A DNA stretch of 49,269 nt from S139-23 sp047639315 (lineage in GTDB: Bacteria; Planctomycetota; GCA-002687715; DRQF01): the NCBI GenBank assembly GCA_047639315.1, contig JBLINQ010000018.1:1-49269 (forward strand), read 5' to 3'. Positions 35,063 to 43,368 of the stretch are shown in pieces. Position numbers and translations under genes: made by a program. Each line of letters starts with the position of its first letter. The stretch's first letter is position 1. A model generated the notes under the pieces. The model worked only from the letters and a program-made list of their open reading frames with translations. It was not told where the DNA came from and did not search any database.

Positions 35063-36032
35063 CGTGATTGTCTTTGTGTTCCTTCGCCAGCAGGCTGAGT
35101 GCACCAAACAAGATGCCACCTGCCACCAGAGTACTTTCCCAAGTCAGAGATTGCGCCAAGAGAAGATCTTTCGGTGCGAATGATCCAGCCAAGGCAACAA
35201 AGGCGACCTCTCGGACTCCGATACCGCCTAAACTAACAGGAGCCATTGCCGCAATCTTGGCCAGGGGCCAAAGTAGAAACCACATTCTTGGATCCATCGT
35301 GAGGCCCATGCTTCTGCCAAGGTAAATGTTCACTCCAACAAAGCCAACCTGGAGGAGAGTGCACCACAGAAGGGCAAGGAGAGCTTTCTTGGGTGAAGAC
35401 AAGAGCCCTCGCCAAGAGCGGATAAAGCCGATCCAAATTCGACCGATTTTCCGAGGCAGGGATCTGGGGCGCAAGCGTCGCAAGACCAAGGGTAAAGCAA
35501 AAGCGCCAATGACGACGAAGATTGTGCCACTCAGGATGATGTTCTCTTGAGTCTTCGATAGGTCGCCGATGTGATTGAAGGCTGATGGAGCCAAGAGGAA
35601 ACCGATTGCGACCAAGGAGCCGAGCCCGATGATATCTAAGAACCGATCCGTGAGAGCGGCAAAGAGAACAACCTCTTTTGGACCCCCGTTTTTCATGATG
35701 ACGCCTGCGCGAATCACATCACCGCCGATGAGCGATGGTAGACACAAGTTCGCAAAAAGGCCTAAGCCGTAGGCGCGTATCGTCAACCTTGGCGAAATCT
35801 TATGCCCGGTCAGCCCCATGACAAAGCGCCACTTCATGGCACTCAGAAAGTGGAGGGTCAAAAAGCCAAGAAGGGCGGTGACCCAAGTTGAAATCGAAAC
35901 AGAGGAAAGCGCTCCCAAGAGATCATCTAAGTCGACGATGGTGAGAATGAGAGCCAATGCAGCTCCGCTTAGCACTAAGCGGATGAGTGCCCGTCGCCAA
36001 CGCAGAGGATTGCTGGGCGTTAGTCCTTCCAC
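35055..36032 (-). CDS. Flippase-like membrane protein, LPG-synthase TM / AglD C-terminal family
   Basis: A 325-residue integral membrane protein with about eight hydrophobic segments. It has the family pattern M-K-W-R-F-V, the L-P-S-L-I-G-G-D segment with polar residues in the membrane, D-R-F-L-D-I-I-G, and P-V-S-L-G-G-I-G-V-R-E near the C-terminus. Members are annotated as the membrane part of lysyl-phosphatidylglycerol synthase (which flips the lipid) or the C-terminal half of AglD. The start is GTG at 36032, overlapping the stop of the preceding GT2 gene by 13 bases; its stop overlaps the next GT-C gene. Transport of a lipid-linked sugar is plausible, not shown. Confidence 0.85.
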   Translation of the reverse strand: MEGLTPSNPLRWRRALIRLVLSGAALALILTIVDLDDLLGALSSVSISTWVTALLGFLTLHFLSAMKWRFVMGLTGHKISPRLTIRAYGLGLFANLCLPSLIGGDVIRAGVIMKNGGPKEVVLFAALTDRFLDIIGLGSLVAIGFLLAPSAFNHIGDLSKTQENIILSGTIFVVIGAFALPLVLRRLRPRSLPRKIGRIWIGFIRSWRGLLSSPKKALLALLWCTLLQVGFVGVNIYLGRSMGLTMDPRMWFLLWPLAKIAAMAPVSLGGIGVREVAFVALAGSFAPKDLLLAQSLTWESTLVAGGILFGALSLLAKEHKDNHDA

Positions 36033-36943
36033 GCTTGGCGGTCCACACCGAATCGAGAGTTCTGGTCAGCTAAGAGACCGACGCACCAAATCACCAATGC
36101 CGTCAGAAGACACATCACAGCAGATTCGGATAGATTCATTTTTCCGATGTCGTAGATCAACTTGCCACATCCAACAACGAAGACGAAGGCACCAACTGGA
36201 AGGAAGACCTTCAATGGGTTGAAGAGCACAATGACACGCAGAATCAAAAGAAGGAAATGATAAGCGTGAGATGCCCTGATCTTGCTGGCACCAACTCGCT
36301 TGGCGTAGTTGATTGGCAAGTAGCCAATCGTCATTTCGTTGCACAAGTGGGCCAGTGTAATCGTGGTGGTAAACGAAAAACCTGACGGCAATATGTGCGC
36401 GAAGCGTCGGACTTGCTCTCGGCGTATGACCCGTAGCCCAGAATTCAGATCAGGAATTGGAAACTCGGCAAGGAAGCTCGCCAGGCGTCTCAAGAACCAC
36501 TTCGCCGGTCTTCTGATGAGTGGAATGTGGACCGAGTCGCCCGTGCGCGAACCGACGACCATGTCGTACTCTTGCGCAGCCTCAAGCAGGCGAGGAATCT
36601 CTTCAGGCGGATAAGTGCCATCGGCATCCGTAATCACCACGAGTTCAGACTTGGCAGCTCGAAAGCCTCGTTTCAAAGATGCGCCATAACCCATGTTTCG
36701 TTGTTGGCGAATGAGTCGGCAGTTTTCTTGCTCCGCGACCTCGTGGGTCCCATCTTCAGAACCATCGTCAACGACGATGATTTCGTAATTTAATCCTGTG
36801 GCTGACAAGACTTCGTTGATGCGCCGAAGTTCTGGACCAATTTGGTCGACCTCGTTGAACGCGGGAATCACAACGGTGAAGTCAAAGGTCAGCTCTTGCT
36901 CAGATTTTAGCTTGGGCTCTGTCACGCATTGTGCCTCAGACAT
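36020..36943 (-). CDS. GT2 glycosyltransferase, polyprenyl-phosphate type with C-terminal membrane segments
   Basis: A 307-residue enzyme. T-V-V-I-P-A-F-N-E opens a GT-A fold, the nucleotide site V-V-D-D-G-S-E-D-G is near residues 58-66, and the metal site is D-A-D-G-T. N-M-G-Y-G-A-S-L-K-R-G is typical of dolichol-phosphate mannosyltransferase-like enzymes. Two hydrophobic segments near the C-terminus (about 240-295) anchor it. Expected product is a polyprenyl-phosphate-linked sugar for the GT-C enzymes nearby. It lies 63 bases after the Gfo/Idh gene and overlaps the flippase-like gene, so the four minus-strand genes 38053 to 33644 form one probable operon. Confidence 0.88.
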   Translation of the reverse strand: MSEAQCVTEPKLKSEQELTFDFTVVIPAFNEVDQIGPELRRINEVLSATGLNYEIIVVDDGSEDGTHEVAEQENCRLIRQQRNMGYGASLKRGFRAAKSELVVITDADGTYPPEEIPRLLEAAQEYDMVVGSRTGDSVHIPLIRRPAKWFLRRLASFLAEFPIPDLNSGLRVIRREQVRRFAHILPSGFSFTTTITLAHLCNEMTIGYLPINYAKRVGASKIRASHAYHFLLLILRVIVLFNPLKVFLPVGAFVFVVGCGKLIYDIGKMNLSESAVMCLLTALVIWCVGLLADQNSRFGVDRQAWKD

Positions 36944-37006
36944 GAATATTCTCGATCATGGTCGCATTATCATTCATCGACCGATAGTCCGCAACGGCTG
37001 AGTTAT

Positions 37007-38053
37007 TCATGCTGGTGGAGTTTGAAGTTGGACAACTTGCCCGGAGCGTTCAGATTCATAGACCGCTTGAGCAACCTCAATGGAGCGGGCGCCACACCAG
37101 CCACTGGCCAAATCGACCTGGTTGCCGTCAATCATGCTTAGGAAGTCATCCAGTTCTTTGACAAAAGTGTCGTATGACGTTGATTGCCAGCCTTTGATTT
37201 TCTCTTTGAGAATGAGCTCTGGATAGAACTTACGCTTTTTTGTGCGCTTCCCGGTCTTTGGGTCTCGACTGACGAATAGGTTGTACATGGGGGCATAGTA
37301 GCCTTTGACCATGCCCAGTTCGCCGTAAGCCTCGACGGAGAAGTGGTAGCCCTTCCATTCGGTCCAAGTGGCGTGATAGCTGATGGGGACGTTGTCGACG
37401 GTCTTGAAAATGGCCATGGCATTGTCCTCTGAACCAGGAATTTTCCAGATGTCGCTCCGTGAGATTCCGTAGACTTCTTTTAGCTCACCACCAACGAAGC
37501 GCGCCAAGTCGGTCATGTGAATGCCACAGTCCATCATGGCACCGCCGCCTGAGAGTTCACCCTTGTACATCCAGTCTTCCCGAAGATTGGCCAACCCGTC
37601 GTGACCGGAAAATATCCGGAGATGATCGATCTTGCCAATGAGCCCATCATCGATGACTTGCTTCAGATACGAGATAGATGGGTAATAACGATGATTGAAG
37701 CCGACCGCGACAGTCTTGCCGGCCTTCTTAGCGGCGTCCAAAATCCTCATGCACGATGGGTGAGAATTCGACATCGGCTTTTCGCACAGGACGTGACAAC
37801 CGGAGGCGATCGCCGCGATAGCCATTTCTTCGTGTAATTGCACCGGGCTCGAAATGATGACGGCATCGGGGTTTGTTGCATCAAAGAGCTTGCGGTAATC
37901 GTCGAAAAACTCGCCACCGAAGCGATTTGCGCAGTCCTTGGCGGCGTCCTGATTGGGGTCGGCTACCGCCACTAATTCAGTTCCGTCTCGTTCAGATACA
38001 GTCTGAGCTCGTAGACGTCCGATAATGCCAGTTCCAATTACGGCAAATTTCAT
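37007..38053 (-). CDS. Gfo/Idh/MocA-family sugar oxidoreductase
   Basis: A 348-residue NAD(P)-dependent dehydrogenase. Residues 1-30 form the Rossmann start with G-T-G-I-I-G. C-E-K-P-M-S follows near residue 90 (Lys is the family catalytic lysine), then G-F-N-H-R-Y-Y-P and D-C-G-I-H-M-T-D (the DxxxHxxD-like motif with catalytic His). Family members oxidise or epimerise sugars and sugar nucleotides. As first gene of a four-gene glycosylation operon it probably modifies the sugar that is later transferred. Substrate not assignable. It is divergent from the GT2 gene at 38217. Confidence 0.9.
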   Translation of the reverse strand: MKFAVIGTGIIGRLRAQTVSERDGTELVAVADPNQDAAKDCANRFGGEFFDDYRKLFDATNPDAVIISSPVQLHEEMAIAAIASGCHVLCEKPMSNSHPSCMRILDAAKKAGKTVAVGFNHRYYPSISYLKQVIDDGLIGKIDHLRIFSGHDGLANLREDWMYKGELSGGGAMMDCGIHMTDLARFVGGELKEVYGISRSDIWKIPGSEDNAMAIFKTVDNVPISYHATWTEWKGYHFSVEAYGELGMVKGYYAPMYNLFVSRDPKTGKRTKKRKFYPELILKEKIKGWQSTSYDTFVKELDDFLSMIDGNQVDLASGWCGARSIEVAQAVYESERSGQVVQLQTPPA

Positions 38054-38216
38054 GAAATGATGGCTCCAAAAGTGCTTATCTCGGTTCTATCGCCACACTC
38101 GAGACACTAACATGAGGGCGGTCGACAGCCTTGGCCGTTCAGCAAGAAAAAGTCCGAAGAGGATCAAGTGAAGACACCCCGTCGTCATCGAGATCATAAT
38201 CTGCGAAGATGTGCCC

Positions 38217-39110
38217 ATGAGCCTTAAACTTTCCGTCATCATTCCAAGTGTCACTGGTTGGTCCGACCTCGAGCGGTGCCTGAGAGCATTGATATCTCAG
38301 GCCGATACCCAACCCGTAGAATTGGTCGTTCCTGAGCGCTTGGGTGGAGACCTGCCTGCCAAGATTAAGGATTCTTTTCCACAATGTGTGGTTATTGAAA
38401 TGGCAGGGGACTCGACCATCCCGGCCATGCGCGCTCTCGGTTTTGAGCGTTCAAGTGGCGATGCGATTGCAGTTTTGGAAGACCATGTGATCGTGCCAAC
38501 AGATTGGGCGAAGAACATGTTGCATGCCTTGACAGAAAGTGACGGCGTTGTTGCTGGCGCTGTCGAAAATGGGGCGACAACGACTCTGATGGATCGAGCC
38601 GCTTTCCTTTGTGAATACTCACACTGCATGCCACCGATTGAAGGTGGTGCCGTTGAATGGCTCACGGGCAACAATGTTGTCTATCGACGAGAGCTCATCG
38701 ACCAGCATGAGGATATCTTGAAGCTTCATAAATGGGAAAACGTCCTTCATGATGCCATGAAGGATGGTGGGGCACGGTTGATCTGCCATCCAGAGATTGT
38801 GGTCTCACACGAGTTGCACTATGGGCCCTTCGATTACTTTGGCCAAAGGTACCTCTATGCTCGCTCGTACGCCGGGGCTCGTGTGCGCGGTTTTCCTCTA
38901 CACAAGCGTCTCATCTTTGGTTGTGCCGCTTTTATTCTGCCGCCGATCCTCTTGTTTCGGATCTTCTCAAGGGTCTATGCTAAGCGCCGTGATCGTGGCA
39001 CATTGTTTGCGTCGATTCCGCTTATCTTGCTCTTTGTCATGGCATGGGCTTGGGGCGAAATTGTTGGTTATTGGTTTGGTGCAGGTGACTCACTTGCTCG
39101 AGTTCGTTGA
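38217..39110 (+). CDS. GT2 glycosyltransferase with C-terminal membrane segments
   Basis: A 297-residue GT-A protein beginning L-K-L-S-V-I-I-P-S. Conserved-looking positions are V-L-E-D-H-V-I-V-P (in place of the common DxD region) and the later E-W-L-T-G-N-N-V-V-Y-R-R, typical of GT2 enzymes that extend polysaccharide or modify lipids. A D-D-G-S motif is absent, so it is a divergent member. Two hydrophobic segments at about residues 235-285 suggest membrane attachment. I chose the ATG at 38217; a GTG two codons earlier is open. It ends 24 bases before the selenoprotein-candidate gene. Confidence 0.75.
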   Translation: MSLKLSVIIPSVTGWSDLERCLRALISQADTQPVELVVPERLGGDLPAKIKDSFPQCVVIEMAGDSTIPAMRALGFERSSGDAIAVLEDHVIVPTDWAKNMLHALTESDGVVAGAVENGATTTLMDRAAFLCEYSHCMPPIEGGAVEWLTGNNVVYRRELIDQHEDILKLHKWENVLHDAMKDGGARLICHPEIVVSHELHYGPFDYFGQRYLYARSYAGARVRGFPLHKRLIFGCAAFILPPILLFRIFSRVYAKRRDRGTLFASIPLILLFVMAWAWGEIVGYWFGAGDSLARVR

Positions 39111-39134
39111 ACTCAGAATTTTGGAATCAAATAG

Positions 39135-40406
39135 ATGAAGTTCTCTTGCGTCATAATTGTTTTGCTTGCTTTGGTTGGCGCTTGCCAAGAAGAGAAGCCA
39201 CTCCGACAGAAGATTGGAGATAGTGCTCCTGGTGATCGATGGATTTATGACGATTGGATTGCTGCGAAGAGTCAATCTGAGAGTAGCGGTAAACCAATCA
39301 TGGTCGTATTCCGCTGCGTACCATGAAAGGATTGCAGCGAGTTTGACGGGCAGGTTGTCCGTAATTCATCTGAACTTTCCGGTATCCTCGACCAATTCGT
39401 TTGCTTGCGCATGATTCGTATGCGTGATGTCGATCTGTCTATGTTCCAATTCGACTATGACCTGACTTGGGCCGGTCTCATGATGGAGCCGGACGGAACG
39501 GTCCTGGGGCGCTACGGTGCTGGCTCTCGTGATTCGATGCACTACAACTCGCTCAAGGGGCTTCGTTCTGCCTTAGAGCGGGCACTGAAGTTGCACGGCA
39601 GCTTAGAGACGAACAAAGCGGCATTGGCGTTGAAGAATCAAAAGAACATCACCTTGGACCGTCCTCGTAAATTGCCGAATCCGAAAATCCGGAAGATCGT
39701 CGAGAAAGACACGCAACGCAAGAACTGCGTGCATTGTCACATGGTGCAAGAGGGATTGAATCGAGTCATTGAGCAGAAGCCTGGCTATCATCCAGATCAA
39801 ATCCAAAGCCTGTATCCTGTGCCTGAGCGTTTTGGCGTCGTACTTGATGTCGACCATGGGTTGAAGGTCGCTCGTGTCTTACCGAAGACTCCTGCAGCAT
39901 TAGCCGGGCTTAGGTCTGGCGATGAGCTCTTACGCATTGCCGGTCAGCCGCTCATTTCGACTGCCGACATCATCTGGGCACTCCGGAGTGTTGGAGATCC
40001 TGGAGTTGCAGAAGTGGAACTGCTTAGAGACGGCAAGAAGCAAAGCCTCGCGATCAAGATGCCAGCAAAGTGGAAGCTCTCTGACTTGTCGTGGAGAACT
40101 TCGATCCACGGGCTTTATCCCCGTCTACAACTGTGGTTGGAGCCTGCGCCGAAAAACAAACGTCGCCGTGCCAAGGTTGCAGATGGCAATATGGCGCTGG
40201 AGGTTCTTGGAGTCTTTGGTGATGAAGTTCGAAAAGCGGGAGTCAAGACAGGTGATGTTGTTGTCGGCATTGGCACTTGGCATCCAGATGTTGGTCCCAA
40301 AGACTTCACACAATACACACGCCTTAATTTCTACCAGCGTGGTTCCAAAATGCCACTGACGGTCGTTCGTGGAAAACGTACTTTGCAGCTGTCGATTCAG
40401 CTGTAG
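39135..40406 (+). CDS. Trx-like/PDZ lipoprotein, candidate selenoprotein with in-frame TGA
   Basis: One reading frame of 423 residues if TGA 39324-39326 is read as selenocysteine (residue 64). There are no other stops, and the parts before and after are in the same frame. A lipoprotein signal ends L-V-G-A-C (Cys17). Residues about 50-110 are thioredoxin-like (M-V-V-F-R-C-V-P-U-K-D-C-S-E-F-D). U64 takes the place of the second Cys of a CxxC motif, and Cys67 follows. C198-V-H-C-H202 is a c-type haem-like motif. Residues about 233-310 form a PDZ domain (L-A-G-L-R-S-G-D-E-L), followed by a second PDZ-like part. I recall planctomycete relatives with Cys or Sec here and a database family named Trx7/PDZ (seleno)protein. 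Likely a surface or periplasmic redox protein. A standard caller would split it in two. Confidence 0.85.
39324..39326 (+). other. TGA codon proposed to encode selenocysteine
   Basis: The codon lies in C-V-P-TGA-K-D-C inside a thioredoxin-like domain. The frame stays open for 63 codons before and 359 after. A CxxU redox pair is a known selenoprotein pattern. The alternatives are a sequencing error or a nonsense mutation. Confidence 0.8.
39324..39362 (+). promoter_or_regulatory. Bacterial SECIS-like hairpin within the coding sequence
   Basis: Downstream of the TGA, bases 39346-39351 (ACGGGC) pair with 39357-39362 (GTCCGT) through six pairs including one G-U. The apical loop is AGGTT (39352-39356). 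The loop lies 25 bases after the TGA, within the range reported for bacterial SECIS elements, and contains the GGU of the E. coli fdhF loop. It would bind SelB to direct Sec insertion. Confidence 0.75.
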
Positions 40407-40455
40407 AAAGAAAACATGCCAAGACCCGATTGGGTCTTGGCATGGTGTTTTCTTC
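40407..40455. terminator. Bidirectional terminator between convergent genes
   Basis: A perfect 13-base inverted repeat: CATGCCAAGACCC at 40415-40427 and its complement at 40432-40444, with a 4-base loop. It is flanked by AAGAAAA on the left and GTTTTCTT on the right, so each strand has a T-rich tail. It serves the selenoprotein gene (plus) and the MBL-fold gene (minus). Confidence 0.9.
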
Positions 40456-40489
40456 GAGGCGTATGTCGAGCAATCGTGAATCGCGATGT

Positions 40490-41305
40490 TCAGTCCAAGT
40501 CGAGTAGCAGTCCTTGCCGTGCGGCGATCGCATTCGGGAAGATCTTCTGCGCATCCTGCTCGATCTTCAAGCAAACAGCATCATCGTGAGATGGGTCGTG
40601 GCTGAAGAGGATGAGTTTCTTTGCACCGCAGGTTTGTGCCAACCTGACGCCTTCGTTGTAGGTACTGTGGCCCCATCCTTCCCGACCATTGAAATACTCC
40701 GCCTCGGTATACTGTGCATCGTATACCAGAGCGTCGCAGCCGCTCGCGAACTTGACGAGCCTTTTATTCATGTCTGGTGGCTGATGTTCCGTGTCGGTTG
40801 CGAAGACAAATGAGGTTTCCCCCTCATCGATGCGAAAACCAGTTGACTCTTGCGGGTGAGGGAGGGGGATGCTGCTGATTGTTGCATCGCCGATTTTTGT
40901 CGGCGAGTCGTGATCTAAGAGGTTGAAGCTATTTAGAGCCGGCATGGCTTCTAAGCCCACCGGAAAAAACGGTGGTGACATCTGGCCCGAAAGAAAAGGC
41001 TCGGCTTCTTTCGAACAGTAGATGTTGACTTTGTAGTCCGGGTGGTAGGCGGGTCCAAAGAACGGAAAGCCCTGAATATGGTCCCAGTGGGCATGGGTCA
41101 AGAAGAGATGGAGGACTTTGCAGTCAGGGTTGGTCTTGAAGATGTCCATCCCCAATTCCCGAATGCCGGTTCCGGCATCAAAGATCACCATTTCCTTGGT
41201 CGATTTGAGCTTAATGCTCAAACACGGGGTGTTGCCACCAAACTCAACGAAGTTGGGTCCTGATGTCGGGATGCTCCCTCTTGTTCCCCAGAATCTCACG
41301 ATCAT
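40490..41305 (-). CDS. MBL-fold metal-dependent hydrolase
   Basis: A 271-residue cytoplasmic metallo-beta-lactamase-fold protein. The N-terminal F-W-G-T-R-G-S-I-P is characteristic of a COG1235-type branch related to PhnP and tRNase Z. The zinc motif T-H-A-H-W-D-H appears near residue 90, followed by F-A-T-D-T-E-H, Y-D-A-Q-Y-T and F-S-H-D-P-S-H. Relatives are phosphodiesterases, but the substrate is not predictable. In many bacteria this type is found next to signalling domains; here it stands alone, with the shared terminator on one side and 197 bases to the glutamate-synthase-like gene on the other. Confidence 0.88.
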   Translation of the reverse strand: MIVRFWGTRGSIPTSGPNFVEFGGNTPCLSIKLKSTKEMVIFDAGTGIRELGMDIFKTNPDCKVLHLFLTHAHWDHIQGFPFFGPAYHPDYKVNIYCSKEAEPFLSGQMSPPFFPVGLEAMPALNSFNLLDHDSPTKIGDATISSIPLPHPQESTGFRIDEGETSFVFATDTEHQPPDMNKRLVKFASGCDALVYDAQYTEAEYFNGREGWGHSTYNEGVRLAQTCGAKKLILFSHDPSHDDAVCLKIEQDAQKIFPNAIAARQGLLLDLD

Positions 41306-41390
41306 GTAAAGCTCTTTCGTCGATCCTTGCTTGACCCAGAATGTGTTTGCTCAAGAAGTATGAGGCAAACGACCCTCACGCTAACCTTAA

Positions 41391-41425
41391 GGGATAAGGG
41401 CATATTTGGGCAAGTCCCTTGTCCC
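41391..41425 (-). other. Hairpin between the glutamate-synthase-like and MBL genes
   Basis: GGGATAAGGG (41391-41400) pairs with CCCTTGTCCC (41416-41425), with one G-U and a 15-base loop. It lies about 80 bases past the stop of the glutamate-synthase-like gene and has no T-run. It may be a weak terminator or a leader element of the MBL gene. Confidence 0.35.
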
Positions 41426-41502
41426 CGAACCCAGAGCTTCCCGAAAGGACTCGCTCGAAGCGAACAAAATTCATTCGGGTCGCTCCTTATTCTACCTGTG
41501 AG

Positions 41503-43035
41503 TTACGGCGTCCCCGTGTAATCCTTCATTGCGGTAAATGTGACGGGGCTCTTTTCGTAGCCGAGAATCTCGGTCAGGCTGGAGAATTTGTTGACTCCAG
41601 TGCTGCATTCGATGTCAGAACCATCGATTTGAGCTGGGTGCTCGTAACCACAGGCCCGAGAAAGCGCCAAAAGCTCTTTTCGGAATGACTTCAAGTAACG
41701 CGTCATACGGAGAGACTTGTGCTCAACGTTCACGCCAGCCTGAAGCCACTTGTTCTGAGTCGCGATACCGGCAGGGCAATGGCCTGTATGGCACTTTTGT
41801 GCCTGGATACAGCCAATCGCAATCATCGATTCTCGTGCGACCTGAATTAAGTCGCAGCCCATCGCCAAGGCAATGAGGGCCCGATCTGGGAAGCCAAGCT
41901 TGCCACTACCGACCCAAACAACGTTGTCAGCGATTCCTTTGCCCAAAAACAACTCATAGACGCGTTGGAAACCAATCTTGAAGGGTAGGGCGACGTGATC
42001 AGCGAACGTCAATGGAGCCGCGCCAGTTCCTCCTTCGCCACCATCGATGGTGATGAAGTCAGGGCCTCGTCCGGTTTCCTTCATGAGCGTGGAAAGGTCA
42101 TCCCAAAACTCTAATTGGCCGATTGCAGCTTTGATTCCGACGGGCAGTCCTGTTCGATCAGCGATTTTCTCGACAAAATCGATCAATCCCTGGGGATCAG
42201 AAAATTGGTCATGGGCATTCGGTGACAGGCAGTCTTTACCGACGGGGATTCCGCGAATTTCCGCGATTTCAGGAGTCACTTTCGCACCGGGGAGGATTCC
42301 GCCCTTACCTGGCTTGGCACCCTGAGACAGCTTGATCTCGATGCAACGGATGTTTGGTGTACTTTCGACAGTGGCAGCAACCTTGTCGAGGCTGAAGCCA
42401 TTGTCATCACGAGCTCCGAAATAGCCCGTACCAATCTGCCACATGATGTGGGCGCCTTCTTTGTGATAGCGACTCACGCCACCTTCACCACTGTTGTGAT
42501 AAGCGTTGGCTTCCCGGGCGCCAATGTTGAACGAGCGAATTGTCCGTTCACCCAAAGAGCCAAATGACATGGCCGAGATATTGATGATGGATTCAGGACG
42601 GAAAGGGCGCTTGCGACCTCTAAATTTCCCCATTACCTTCAGGCACGGAATGGCCGTTGGATCATCTCCAGGCCAAGTTGCCTTGTTGTCTGGAAAAGGA
42701 AATACAGCCGGCTTAATGATTGGATAACCAACGCTGTAGATCTGCTCCGCCGTGCCAAAGCCAGCGGTATTATTCAGTCCCTTAGCAGATGAATAGATCC
42801 AGGCTCGTTCACTACGGTTAAACGGCAACTCTTCGCGGTCATTTGCAACCCAATATTGACGCAGCTCAGGGCCGATAAGCTCCATCATATAGCGGATGTT
42901 GCCCAGCACAGGATAGTTGTGCTTGATTGCGTGTCTTTTCTGAATGAAGACATCACGAATAAAAACCAACACGACAAATATGAGGAAAACGCCCCAAAAT
43001 GTTAACCACGGATTTGATTGAATCCATTCCCACAT
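41503..43035 (-). CDS. Membrane-anchored FMN-binding glutamate synthase-type protein
   Basis: A 510-residue protein with one N-terminal transmembrane segment (residues about 10-28), then the FMN/[3Fe-4S] core of glutamate synthase large subunits. Visible motifs are I-S-A-M-S-F-G-S-L-G, G-E-G-G-V-S-R-Y, K-L-S-Q-G-A-K-P-G-K-G-G, D-G-G-E-G-G-T-G-A-A-P and the cluster Cys residues in C-I-Q-A-Q-K-C-H-T-G-H-C-P. The amidotransferase domain and C-terminal beta helix of GltB are absent. It belongs to the stand-alone FMN-binding glutamate synthase family, whose true substrate is mostly untested. No gltD-like partner is adjacent. AGGGG lies about 10 bases before ATG. Confidence 0.9.
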   Translation of the reverse strand: MWEWIQSNPWLTFWGVFLIFVVLVFIRDVFIQKRHAIKHNYPVLGNIRYMMELIGPELRQYWVANDREELPFNRSERAWIYSSAKGLNNTAGFGTAEQIYSVGYPIIKPAVFPFPDNKATWPGDDPTAIPCLKVMGKFRGRKRPFRPESIINISAMSFGSLGERTIRSFNIGAREANAYHNSGEGGVSRYHKEGAHIMWQIGTGYFGARDDNGFSLDKVAATVESTPNIRCIEIKLSQGAKPGKGGILPGAKVTPEIAEIRGIPVGKDCLSPNAHDQFSDPQGLIDFVEKIADRTGLPVGIKAAIGQLEFWDDLSTLMKETGRGPDFITIDGGEGGTGAAPLTFADHVALPFKIGFQRVYELFLGKGIADNVVWVGSGKLGFPDRALIALAMGCDLIQVARESMIAIGCIQAQKCHTGHCPAGIATQNKWLQAGVNVEHKSLRMTRYLKSFRKELLALSRACGYEHPAQIDGSDIECSTGVNKFSSLTEILGYEKSPVTFTAMKDYTGTP

Positions 43036-43368
43036 GCCAATGTGCCCCTATTTTGATCGATCATTCAGGTATGAACACAGAGAAATACCACAGGTGAAGG
43101 GATTTTGTAAGGGGTTTAGCGACGAGGGGTTACTCCGTATTTATCTTGGCAGGTCGATGGCCATATCTTTTGTCGAAATCTCTCTTGGGAGCTCAATTGC
43201 ACTAGATACGGAAGAAATCCTCATGAGCGGAAGGCGTGGGGAACGCTCCAATTCAAGAAAGCAATCGGAAGGGCTTTGTAAGAGGGCTTTCCCTGCGTAA
43301 AAAGTGGGACACCAAAACGTCATCATTTGGAGTTTTTCACGAAGAATGTAGATGACCGGAGTATTAGA
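43036..43368. other. Intergenic region between divergent genes, no supported gene
   Basis: About 333 bases between the start of the glutamate-synthase-like gene (minus) and the FUN14-like gene (plus). It must hold both promoters, but I could not identify convincing -35/-10 pairs. A short open frame at 43034-43300 has no domain or ribosome site. A GGAG at about 43358-43361 belongs to the FUN14-like gene. Confidence 0.5.

Noticed and set aside
39327..40406. Separate downstream gene starting at TTG 39405 and a truncated upstream 63-residue gene
   Set aside because: Both parts share one frame, the break is a single TGA in a Cys-rich redox motif, and a SECIS-like hairpin follows; read-through explains the data better than two genes.
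43034..43300. Short plus-strand open frame of 88 codons before the FUN14-like gene
   Set aside because: No recognisable motif, no ribosome site, starts inside the opposite gene.
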